Source of the DNA: Bacillota bacterium
Lineage (GTDB): Bacteria > Bacillota > Bacilli > Paenibacillales > Paenibacillaceae
Assembly (NCBI GenBank): GCA_023418755.1
Contig: JAEZZE010000050.1
Coordinates: 1 to 12,789 of the forward strand
DNA: 12,789 nt
Direction: 5' to 3'
Below the pieces are notes generated by a model, which did not search any database, was not told the origin of the DNA, and saw nothing but the letters and a program-made list of their open reading frames with translations. The translations under genes were made by a program, and so were the position numbers. Shown here one piece after another: positions 7,472 to 12,789 of this stretch (its first letter is position 1; each line of letters starts with the position of its first letter).

Positions 7472-7509
7472 GAAAAAGGAAACGGTTCGAACCAGAATCT
7501 TCGAACCGT
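7472..7509 (-). terminator. Intercistronic hairpin, probable attenuator or mRNA-stabilising stem
   Basis: A perfect ten-base stem, ACGGTTCGAA (7482-7491) with TTCGAACCGT (7500-7509), has an eight-base loop. Read on the minus strand it is followed by TTTCCTTTTT. It lies in the 67-base gap between the binding-protein stop (7525) and the TIM-barrel start (7457). The interrupted T tract suggests partial termination, or a 3' stabiliser that raises binding-protein mRNA over the downstream genes, a common arrangement in importer operons. Confidence 0.6.
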
Positions 7510-7524
7510 CGTCCCGTTCTCGAA

Positions 7525-8859
7525 TTATTGCGCTTGCATGATGGCGTTCACTTCTTCGGCGACTTTCTTCAAGTTGTCCTCCGCCGGCGACACCTTGCCG
7601 AACAGACGATCGAATCCCTGCAAAATCGCGTTGTCGATGTTCGTCCAGCGGACGTGGCCCGGAAGAATGCGCGCCTTCGGCATCTCGTCGATGACGGCTT
7701 GAAGAATATGCTCCTTGCTCGGGTTGTTCGGCTGGTTAATGAACTCGTCGGAGTTCAATACCGTCGTGCGCGGCGGCACGAAGAACGTCGAAGTCGCCTG
7801 GATGCCTTCCTGGCCCGCGAAGTATTTCAGCAGCTTCTTCGCTTCTTCCGGGTGCTTGCTGTCGGTAAATACCGTGTAACCGGCCTGGCCCAGCATCGGC
7901 ACGCTTCCTTGCGAGCCGGACGGCGTCGGCGCGATGCTCCATTCGAAGTCCTTGATCTCCCTGGCTTTGGACACGTAGCTGTACACGTCGAAGAACATGG
8001 CCACGTTGCCGGCGTCGAAGCCGACCTGCTCGCCCGCCTTCGGATGCGATTCATCCGTGAACATCATCCGCTCGAGCATCTGGAATGTCTCCACTCCGTA
8101 CTGGTCGTTCCACGTGAATTCCGTAATCTCTTTGTCGAACGGGCCGCTGCCGTTGGACCAGGAGTAGGAGGACAGCGTCACCCAGTTCGTCCAATCGCGA
8201 AAGAAGTTCGCCCCGTACACGCGGTTTTGGGCGTCCTTGCTGGCGATCGCTTGCGCGGACTTCTCGAATTCCGCCCACGTCCATTTCCCTTCCTTGGCCA
8301 GCGTATTCGGATCGGTCAGGCCCGCCTTGTCGAACAGCGTCTTGTTGTAGAACATAACGACCGGCGGCGTGGAGAACGGCAGCCCGAGCAGCTTGTCGCC
8401 GTCGCGAAACAAATCGAGCGTGCTTGGAATGAAGTCGTCCAGATTAAATTCCGCGTCGTCCTTGAATTCCGATACGTCGGCAAGAATGCCGTTGTCCATA
8501 AATTGCGGCACCATCCGCTCCGCCACCCAAGCGATGTCCGGGAGCGATTTCCCGGCGGCCAGAACGGAAATTTTCTGCTGATAGTCGGCGAAAGGAACGG
8601 ATTCCATCGTGACGCGAATGCCCGGATTTTCCTGCTCGAAGCCGTCGATCAGTTTGTTGTACACGTCCATGTGGGCCTGATTGCCCCACATCATGAACTT
8701 CAGTTCGACTTCTCCCTTTTGCGCCGAACCGCCGCTCGCTTCCGCGCCGGTCCCGGCGCTTCCGGAGGTTCCGGAGGTTCCGGAGGTTCCGGAATCGCCG
8801 CAGCCGATTGTAAACGCAACCATCATGGCGAGCGGGATCGCCAGCTTAGCTCTTTTCAT
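7525..8859 (-). CDS. Extracellular sugar-binding lipoprotein of ABC importer (SBP family 1)
   Basis: This 444-residue lipoprotein captures the sugar outside the membrane and delivers it to the two permeases. The signal peptide ends in FTIGC with lipidated Cys20. A flexible Gly/Ser/Thr linker (about 21-45), encoded partly by a 9-bp tandem repeat, precedes the globular domain, which opens EVELKFMMWGNQ. Family 1 features follow, including LPDIAWVAE, GLPFSTPPVVMFYNKTLFDKAGL, with KWTWAEFEKSAQAI, and late PEEAKKLLKYFAGQEG. Aromatic residues typical of a sugar cleft are frequent. The start is ATG 8857-8859, six bases after AGGGGG. The in-frame ATG at 8863-8865 overlaps the space next to that site and is rejected, and the frame stays open far upstream only by chance. 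It is first in the importer operon, just downstream of its AraC-type regulator gene. The ligand is unknown. Confidence 0.96.
   Translation of the reverse strand: MKRAKLAIPLAMMVAFTIGCGDSGTSGTSGTSGSAGTGAEASGGSAQKGEVELKFMMWGNQAHMDVYNKLIDGFEQENPGIRVTMESVPFADYQQKISVLAAGKSLPDIAWVAERMVPQFMDNGILADVSEFKDDAEFNLDDFIPSTLDLFRDGDKLLGLPFSTPPVVMFYNKTLFDKAGLTDPNTLAKEGKWTWAEFEKSAQAIASKDAQNRVYGANFFRDWTNWVTLSSYSWSNGSGPFDKEITEFTWNDQYGVETFQMLERMMFTDESHPKAGEQVGFDAGNVAMFFDVYSYVSKAREIKDFEWSIAPTPSGSQGSVPMLGQAGYTVFTDSKHPEEAKKLLKYFAGQEGIQATSTFFVPPRTTVLNSDEFINQPNNPSKEHILQAVIDEMPKARILPGHVRWTNIDNAILQGFDRLFGKVSPAEDNLKKVAEEVNAIMQAQ
8761..8793. repeat. 9-bp tandem repeat in the lipoprotein linker
   Basis: The unit TCCGGAGGT occurs three times in tandem (8761-8769, 8770-8778, 8779-8787), followed by a partial TCCGGA (8788-8793). 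On the coding strand it encodes a repeated Gly-Thr-Ser type tripeptide in the linker after the lipidated cysteine. Because the unit is a multiple of three, copy-number change would alter linker length without breaking the frame. Confidence 0.85.
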
Positions 8860-8900
8860 GTCCATCCCCCTGTTAGATAATGAATCGTCCTTCACCGTTA

Positions 8901-8929
8901 AGTATAGCGGGGAGCACAGCCTGCCTAAA
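8901..8929 (-). promoter_or_regulatory. Candidate sigma-A promoter of the importer operon
   Basis: On the minus strand a TATACT -10 box (8901-8906) lies 17 bases from TTTAGG (8924-8929), which matches the -35 consensus at only three positions. The -10 box is about 42 bases upstream of the binding-protein start. A poor -35 with a good -10 fits a promoter that needs an activator, such as the AraC-type regulator encoded immediately upstream. No hairpin terminator separates that regulator from this promoter, so read-through is also possible. Confidence 0.45.
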
Positions 8930-8960
8930 TCACGCCGGTTCAAGAAATAGTACGGTTTTT

Positions 8961-9761
8961 TTATGCCTTGTCGTCCGTCGTCCCGTCGGGGCCGGGCTGA
9001 CCGTATCGATCTCGGTATTCCCCCGCCGTCGCTCCGACCTGCTGCTTGAATACGAGCATGAAGTGCTTCGGGCTCTGATGTCCGGACAGGCGCGCCACGT
9101 CGTAGATTTTCAGCCGCGTATGGGCGAGGAGCCACTTGGCGCGCTCCATGCGGGCCTCCGACACGTATTCCGAATAATTCGTTCCCGTCTCCGCCTTGAA
9201 CAGCTGGCTGAGATAGGTCGCGTTCAAATGAACGCTGCCCGCGACGGTCTGCAGCCGCAAGTCGCCGTCGATGTGCAGCTTGACGTACTCCTTGACGTCG
9301 CGGATGATTTTCCTCGCGTCGCCGCCCGCCGCCGGCGGCTCGCTTCGCTCCGGCCCAGACGGCGGAGGGGCCGATATGCCGCGGGCCCGATCCAGCGACA
9401 GCTTGATTTTGTCCAGCGTGGCGACCAGCTCCAGCCGTTCGATCGGCTTGAGCAAATAACTGCATACGCCGTAAGAGATCGCCTTCTTGGCGTACTCGAA
9501 CTCGCCATATCCGCTGAGGATGACGACGGGCAGGTTCGGGTACATCTCCCTGACCTGCGCGACCATCGTCAGCCCGTCCATCTCCCTCATCCGGATGTCC
9601 GTGATGAGCAAGTCCGGAAGTTCGCATTTGAGATACTCCAGCGCTTCCAATCCGTTGGCCGCTTCCCCGGTCACTTCGAAATGGCCCGTCGATCGCCCGA
9701 TCAGCTCCCTGAGCCCTTGGCGAATGACGGTTTCGTCCTCCACGAGCAGCACCTTATACAT
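8961..9761 (-). CDS. AraC-type response regulator (YesN-like)
   Basis: This 266-residue regulator combines a receiver domain with an AraC DNA-binding domain. The receiver (about 2-120) has acidic residues Glu8/Asp9, phospho-acceptor Asp55 in LLITDIRM, Ser83 at the switch position in ILSGYGEFEYA, and Lys105 in SYLLKPI. A Pro/Gly-rich linker (about 129-148) leads to the double helix-turn-helix (about 152-253), including LQTVAGSVHLNATYLSQLFK and KIYDVARLSGHQSPKHFM then VFKQQVG. ATG 9759-9761 is preceded by GGGGGAG at six bases. An in-frame TTG at 9785 lies upstream of that site and is rejected. The kinase's ancestral stop codon would overlap this start by eight bases, so the pair was translationally coupled. 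Regulators of this type normally activate the neighbouring importer, here the gene starting at 8859. Confidence 0.95.
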   Translation of the reverse strand: MYKVLLVEDETVIRQGLRELIGRSTGHFEVTGEAANGLEALEYLKCELPDLLITDIRMREMDGLTMVAQVREMYPNLPVVILSGYGEFEYAKKAISYGVCSYLLKPIERLELVATLDKIKLSLDRARGISAPPPSGPERSEPPAAGGDARKIIRDVKEYVKLHIDGDLRLQTVAGSVHLNATYLSQLFKAETGTNYSEYVSEARMERAKWLLAHTRLKIYDVARLSGHQSPKHFMLVFKQQVGATAGEYRDRYGQPGPDGTTDDKA

Positions 9762-9873
9762 CCGCTTCTCCCCCCGTCTCCTCAAGCCGTATCGCGATCG
9801 TGACGGCCAGCCCTTGCCCGGGGCTGCCGTCTACCGTCAGTTCGCCTTTATCCCCGTAAATCAGCATAATTCG
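9754..9873 (-). other. Out-of-frame C-terminal tail of the upstream sensor kinase
   Basis: This stretch reads, in the frame next to the kinase's, as 39 residues beginning RIMLIYGDKGELTVDG and continuing SPGQGLAVTIAIRL, ending at TAA 9754-9756. This is the usual end of the YesM-family ATPase domain (strand-turn-strand with Gly-rich loop). It is lost from the kinase because of an apparent one-base deletion near 9873. The stop overlaps the regulator's ATG, the expected gene junction. Confidence 0.8.
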
Positions 9874-11585
9874 TTGGCGATATTGGACAGCCCGAGCCCG
9901 CCCCCGTCCTCCCGCTGCCATCCCTGGTAGGAAGGCGGCGTGCGCAGCTGTTCGTTCATCGCCGCGATCTCCCGCTCCGGCAGCCCTTCGCCGTCGTCTC
10001 TCACCGTAATCAGCAGAACGTCCCCGATCCGCAGCGCTGATATCCAGACCGTTCCTCCATGCTCCGCCCCGTCGATTCCGTGGTACACCGCGTTCTCCAC
10101 GAGCGGCTGCAAAATCAGCTTCGGAACGACGATCGGGTTGGCCTCTTCGTCGATGTCGTACTCCACCCTCAGCCGCTCCCCGTACCGAAGCTGCTGAATG
10201 CGGACGTAGGATTGCACGAATCGGATTTCCTCGTACAGCGGCACGAGCCGGTCGACTTTGTCGATCGTATATCTAAGCAGCTTGCCGAGCGCGGACACCA
10301 TGTCGGACACTTCCGCGTTGTTGCCGCGAATCGCCATCATGCTGATCGATTCCAGCGTATTGTAGATGAAGTGGGGATTGATCTGGCTTTGCAGGGCGGA
10401 CAGCTCCGCCTCCTTCTCCCGCAGCCCGACTATGAAAACCTCGTTGAACAGCCGGTTGATTTCCTCCGTCATCTTGTTGAAGCCGCGCCCCAGTTGGCCG
10501 AACTCGTCCTTGCCGTAGACCTCGATTCTACGGTCGAAATCCCCCTGCTCGACGCGGATCATGTTCTTCTTCAGCTCGATCAAAGGCCGCGTCACCCGGT
10601 AGGACACGATAACCGCAAGCACCGTAACGACGGCGACGCACAGCAACGCGAACCATAACGTAAACGTCCCCAGCTCGCGGGACTCCTTCTGGATCACGTT
10701 GATCGGAGTCAGGCCGATGACCGACAAGCCGGAATAGTTGGAATGGTGCTGGACATACAAATAAGGGCGTCCGCCCAGCTCGATCTTCTGATTGCTCCCG
10801 TACGGCTGCGGCGGGTTGATCTTGAGCAGCTCGTCGTAGACGGACGGGTCGCTTTCGGATTTGCGCTCGAACAGCAGCCTCTTCCGGCTGTCCATCACGA
10901 TCAGATTGGCGTCTTGCTCGAAGTTCAGCGTGGACAGGATGTCGCGAAAAGCATCTAGCTTTATATCGATGAGATTATAGCCGAGCTGGCGCAAAGTGTC
11001 GGGGTCCCGGATCATCCGCCCGACCGAGATGTAAGGGTCCGTAGGCTTGGCGCTATAGTAGGACGGATGATGCGGCGGAATCAGAACCCAAGCTCCGTCC
11101 GATCGGTCGACCTCGTCGAACCATTCGTCCTGCCGGCTGTCCCATACGGAATCGACATCCATCGAATCGACGTTGGAGAAAAAAATGCCGCTATTGCTGA
11201 CCAAATGGATGCCGCGGATTTCCGCCCTATCGTAAGCGTTGGCCGACGTGTAGAGCTTCATTTTCAAGTAGTCGTCCGATGAAGCCCATGTAGCAGAGCC
11301 CATTTCTCCGTCGTATTTGCTTAAGATCGACAGCACCATCCGATCGTACAGCGGCATCATCGACAGCCTCTCGAAGTCCTTTAGCAGCCGGTCCAGGTTG
11401 GCGTTGATCTGCCGCACGATATCGACGGTAAACTGCTCCGTCTTCCGATCGACCGTGGCCGAGAATTTCCGATAAGTAACGACCCCCTGCAGGCTTAACG
11501 GGAGCAGGATGAGCACCGTAAACAGGAGCAGCAGCTTCGTGCGCAAATTCAAATCTTTGGAAAATCCCGTCGTCCGTCGAACCAT
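9861..11585 (-). CDS. YesM-type sensor histidine kinase, frameshifted near its end
   Basis: This membrane sensor kinase is 574 residues as read. Transmembrane segments lie at about 17-37 and 306-329, and the ~270-residue extracellular part between them resembles a Cache-type ligand sensor (inference). HAMP follows (about 330-382), then the His_kinase domain with INPHFIYNTLESI, phospho-accepting His405. The ATPase domain has VENAVYHG (Asn498), DDGEGLP (530-536) and GGGLGLSNI (561-569). The frame then stops at TGA 9861-9863, right after SNIANELC, although family members continue ~35-40 residues; those lie in the next frame (9754-9873). Restoring one base near 9873 gives about 610 residues. ATG 11583-11585 has TAAGGAGT seven bases upstream. 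It pairs with the AraC-type regulator and likely senses an extracellular sugar or related ligand. The loss may impair ATP binding or stability, or may be a sequencing error. Confidence 0.93.
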   Translation of the reverse strand: MVRRTTGFSKDLNLRTKLLLLFTVLILLPLSLQGVVTYRKFSATVDRKTEQFTVDIVRQINANLDRLLKDFERLSMMPLYDRMVLSILSKYDGEMGSATWASSDDYLKMKLYTSANAYDRAEIRGIHLVSNSGIFFSNVDSMDVDSVWDSRQDEWFDEVDRSDGAWVLIPPHHPSYYSAKPTDPYISVGRMIRDPDTLRQLGYNLIDIKLDAFRDILSTLNFEQDANLIVMDSRKRLLFERKSESDPSVYDELLKINPPQPYGSNQKIELGGRPYLYVQHHSNYSGLSVIGLTPINVIQKESRELGTFTLWFALLCVAVVTVLAVIVSYRVTRPLIELKKNMIRVEQGDFDRRIEVYGKDEFGQLGRGFNKMTEEINRLFNEVFIVGLREKEAELSALQSQINPHFIYNTLESISMMAIRGNNAEVSDMVSALGKLLRYTIDKVDRLVPLYEEIRFVQSYVRIQQLRYGERLRVEYDIDEEANPIVVPKLILQPLVENAVYHGIDGAEHGGTVWISALRIGDVLLITVRDDGEGLPEREIAAMNEQLRTPPSYQGWQREDGGGLGLSNIANELC

Positions 11586-11610
11586 ATCGCCGACTCCTTA
11601 CTGATTAATA

Positions 11611-11625
11611 TGAATGCGCTTACAT
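11611..11625 (-). promoter_or_regulatory. CcpA-binding cre site upstream of the sensor kinase
   Basis: On the minus strand ATGTAAGCGCATTCA fits the cre consensus WTGNAANCGNWNNCW at every position, and the older TGWAANCGNTNWCA with one mismatch. It lies about 25 bases upstream of the kinase ATG and downstream of the candidate -10 box at 11648-11653. Binding there would block elongation or initiation. Catabolite repression of the sensor operon is therefore likely, and indirectly of the importer. Confidence 0.7.
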
Positions 11626-11647
11626 AAAGAGGTGCCCGGAGTATTTT

Positions 11648-11676
11648 ATTATAACTGCGAACGGCTGAAAAGATAT
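11648..11676 (-). promoter_or_regulatory. Candidate promoter of the sensor kinase-regulator operon
   Basis: A perfect TATAAT -10 box (11648-11653 on the minus strand) sits about 63 bases upstream of the kinase start. At 17 bases spacing the -35 position is ATATCT (11671-11676), a poor match. It lies just after the GH18 terminator and upstream of the cre site, the layout expected for a CcpA-repressed gene. Confidence 0.5.
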
Positions 11677-11719
11677 CCCCCGAGCGTCGGAAAAAGTACG
11701 TCATGTTCGGAAGAGCACG

Positions 11720-11771
11720 AAAAAAGAAGGCGTGACGGCCAACGGCTTATCGTCGGCTTCACGCCTCCTTC
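11720..11771 (-). terminator. Intrinsic terminator of the GH18 gene
   Basis: On the minus strand GGCGTGA (rc of 11759-11765) pairs with TCACGCC (rc of 11729-11735). A short inner GCC/GGC stem and flanking GAAGG-side pairing add to it, and six T follow (11720-11725). It lies about 70 bases after the GH18 stop at 11842. The 11772-11841 gap shows nothing else. Confidence 0.85.
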
Positions 11772-11841
11772 GAAGTGATCGTACTTCCAGCGAACGTATT
11801 TTTCTCATCCCTTTCGTCAATCTCACCGTCCGGATAACGCA

Positions 11842-12789
11842 TTAAGACTGAGCGGAGCCGGATCGGTTCAAACCGTCGTGCAGCGCATCCAAAAGCCGGT
11901 GCGTCTTGTCGCAGCTATACTCCCAAAACATGATTCCGGCCAATCCTTCGCTGCGGATATATTCGCACTTATGGCGGAGCGACTCCTCGTCGTCGTACGT
12001 AATAAAGCGATCCCCGTCGAACAGGTACGGAGCTTTCGCTTCGTCGTCCCAGTACCGGACGAAGCCGCTCCGTCCGATATAGTCGGCGTGCAGCCGGGTG
12101 TAATCGGGACCGTATCCGCCCGAAGAGGCGGTCATCTGGTGCAGCCCGGCGTTGCGATCCGGCACGCCCTGCCACATGCGCGAATAGAAGGCCGCGCCGA
12201 GAACGATCTTCTCCGGCGGCACGCCGGCCTCGCGGAACAGGCGAACGGAGGCGTCCGCGCTGATCCGGAACAGATCGCCGGTCGGCGTGTACAAGTTCGT
12301 ATGGTGGCCGGTCAGCGTCTGAAACCCGCCGCGCATGTCGTACGTCATCAGTTGCACGAAATCCAGGTACGGATGCACGCGGTCCATCTCGGTACCGTCG
12401 ATATAATAGCGATCCGCGCCCGCGGCGATCGTGAGCGGATAATGCCTCCCCCGCGCGGTCCCTTCCCGGTCGAGCGCCTCCCTTATCTCGCGAAGCAGCA
12501 GCGTAAAATTCGTCTTGTCCCCGGGGGCGGCGGCAATGCCCGCTTCCCCGTAGCACGGATATTCCCAATCAAGGTCGATTCCGTCGAAGGGAACGCTTCG
12601 CAAAATTCGGACCGCCGAAGTCGCCATACTCGACCGCCCTTCGGCGGTCGCTGACGCCTCGGAGAAGCCGCCCGCTCCCCAGCCGCCGACGGACAGCAGA
12701 ATAAGCAGCTTGGGATTAGCGTCCTTCAGCTCTTGCAGACGGCTTAAATGCCGCAAATGATCGATGCGGATTTCGTCGTCCCGAACATG
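11842..12789 (-). CDS. GH18 (chitinase-family) glycoside hydrolase, N-terminus beyond window
   Basis: The frame is open to the right window edge, so the start is not visible; 315 residues remain. A GH18 (beta/alpha)8 barrel is clear. The second-strand motif LLILLSVGGWG is at about 28-38. The active-site signature FDGIDLDWEYP carries the DxxDxDxE residues, with acid catalyst Glu76 (codon 12562-12564). Then MTYD follows at 148-151 and the last-strand FWEYSCD at 288-294. Family enzymes cleave chitin, chitooligosaccharides or peptidoglycan-like glycans with substrate-assisted catalysis; which applies here cannot be told. About 30-60 N-terminal residues, including any signal peptide or LysM domain, lie outside. 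Catalytic residues are intact, so it is probably active. TTG 12754-12756 is an internal leucine, not a start: the upstream HVRDDEIRIDH fits the family. It is transcriptionally separate from the sensor operon. Confidence 0.93.
   Translation of the reverse strand, partial: HVRDDEIRIDHLRHLSRLQELKDANPKLLILLSVGGWGAGGFSEASATAEGRSSMATSAVRILRSVPFDGIDLDWEYPCYGEAGIAAAPGDKTNFTLLLREIREALDREGTARGRHYPLTIAAGADRYYIDGTEMDRVHPYLDFVQLMTYDMRGGFQTLTGHHTNLYTPTGDLFRISADASVRLFREAGVPPEKIVLGAAFYSRMWQGVPDRNAGLHQMTASSGGYGPDYTRLHADYIGRSGFVRYWDDEAKAPYLFDGDRFITYDDEESLRHKCEYIRSEGLAGIMFWEYSCDKTHRLLDALHDGLNRSGSAQS

Noticed and set aside
7261..8880. A 539-codon open frame on the plus strand
   Set aside because: It lies antisense to the clearly real binding-protein and barrel genes, has Arg/His/Val-rich low-likeness composition, and reflects GC-rich codon bias of the opposite strand.
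8938..8963. A possible terminator after the AraC-type regulator
   Set aside because: There is an A/T run but no stem, and the run is on the wrong side for minus-strand termination.
8860..9627. A long in-frame 5' extension of the binding-protein gene
   Set aside because: The extension overlaps the regulator in another frame, whereas ATG 8857-8859 has an ideal ribosome binding site followed by a lipoprotein signal.
8880..9803. A 307-codon plus-strand open frame
   Set aside because: Antisense to the AraC-type regulator and its upstream junction, with no recognisable domain.

Overview
The window looks like chromosomal DNA of a Paenibacillus-type member of the Bacillales. The basis is strong purine-rich ribosome binding sites (AGGGGGA, AAAGAGGT, TAAGGAGT), a YesM/YesN-type two-component pair beside a lipoprotein-dependent sugar ABC importer, a consensus CcpA (cre) site, and lipoprotein signal peptides. 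No close species can be named from sequence alone. Every supported gene lies on the minus strand, so transcription runs from high to low coordinates.

Layout, following transcription: (1) 12789-11842, a GH18 chitinase-family gene running off the window edge and ending at a hairpin terminator near 11720-11771. (2) 11585-8961, a sensor kinase with an N-terminal extracellular sensor and its AraC-type response regulator. They are preceded by a perfect -10 hexamer and a full-consensus cre site. The kinase carries an apparent one-base frameshift that cuts off its last ~39 residues. (3) 8859-3629, a sugar-uptake operon: solute-binding lipoprotein, an intercistronic hairpin, a TIM-barrel-like protein of unknown function, two MalF/MalG-type permeases and an FAD-dependent oxidoreductase. 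It ends in an unusually long hairpin terminator (3487-3597). (4) 3490-2884, decayed material: a C-terminal scrap of an unrecognised protein, then a short lipoprotein-like gene that appears to be a GH43 glycosidase N-terminus joined directly to a ricin-type lectin end with a further frameshift. A terminator follows. (5) 2641-1, an OmpR-type regulator, its HAMP/HisKA sensor kinase (TTG start) and an FG-GAP-like lipoprotein that leaves the window.

How it fits together (inference): the membrane kinase senses an extracellular ligand, the AraC-type regulator activates the adjacent importer, and CcpA shuts the sensor operon down when preferred carbon is present. The importer brings in an oligosaccharide or modified sugar, and the oxidoreductase and TIM-barrel protein are the likely intracellular chemistry. 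No ATPase for the importer is encoded here, as expected if a shared MsmX-type ATPase energises it. The GH18 gene and GH43 remnant suggest a polysaccharide-degrading lifestyle. The most unusual points are the kinase frameshift, the GH43/lectin remnant, the long terminator hairpin, and the uncharacterised pairing of an FAD oxidoreductase and a TIM-barrel protein with a sugar importer. No RNA genes, CRISPR arrays, insertion sequences or phage genes were seen.
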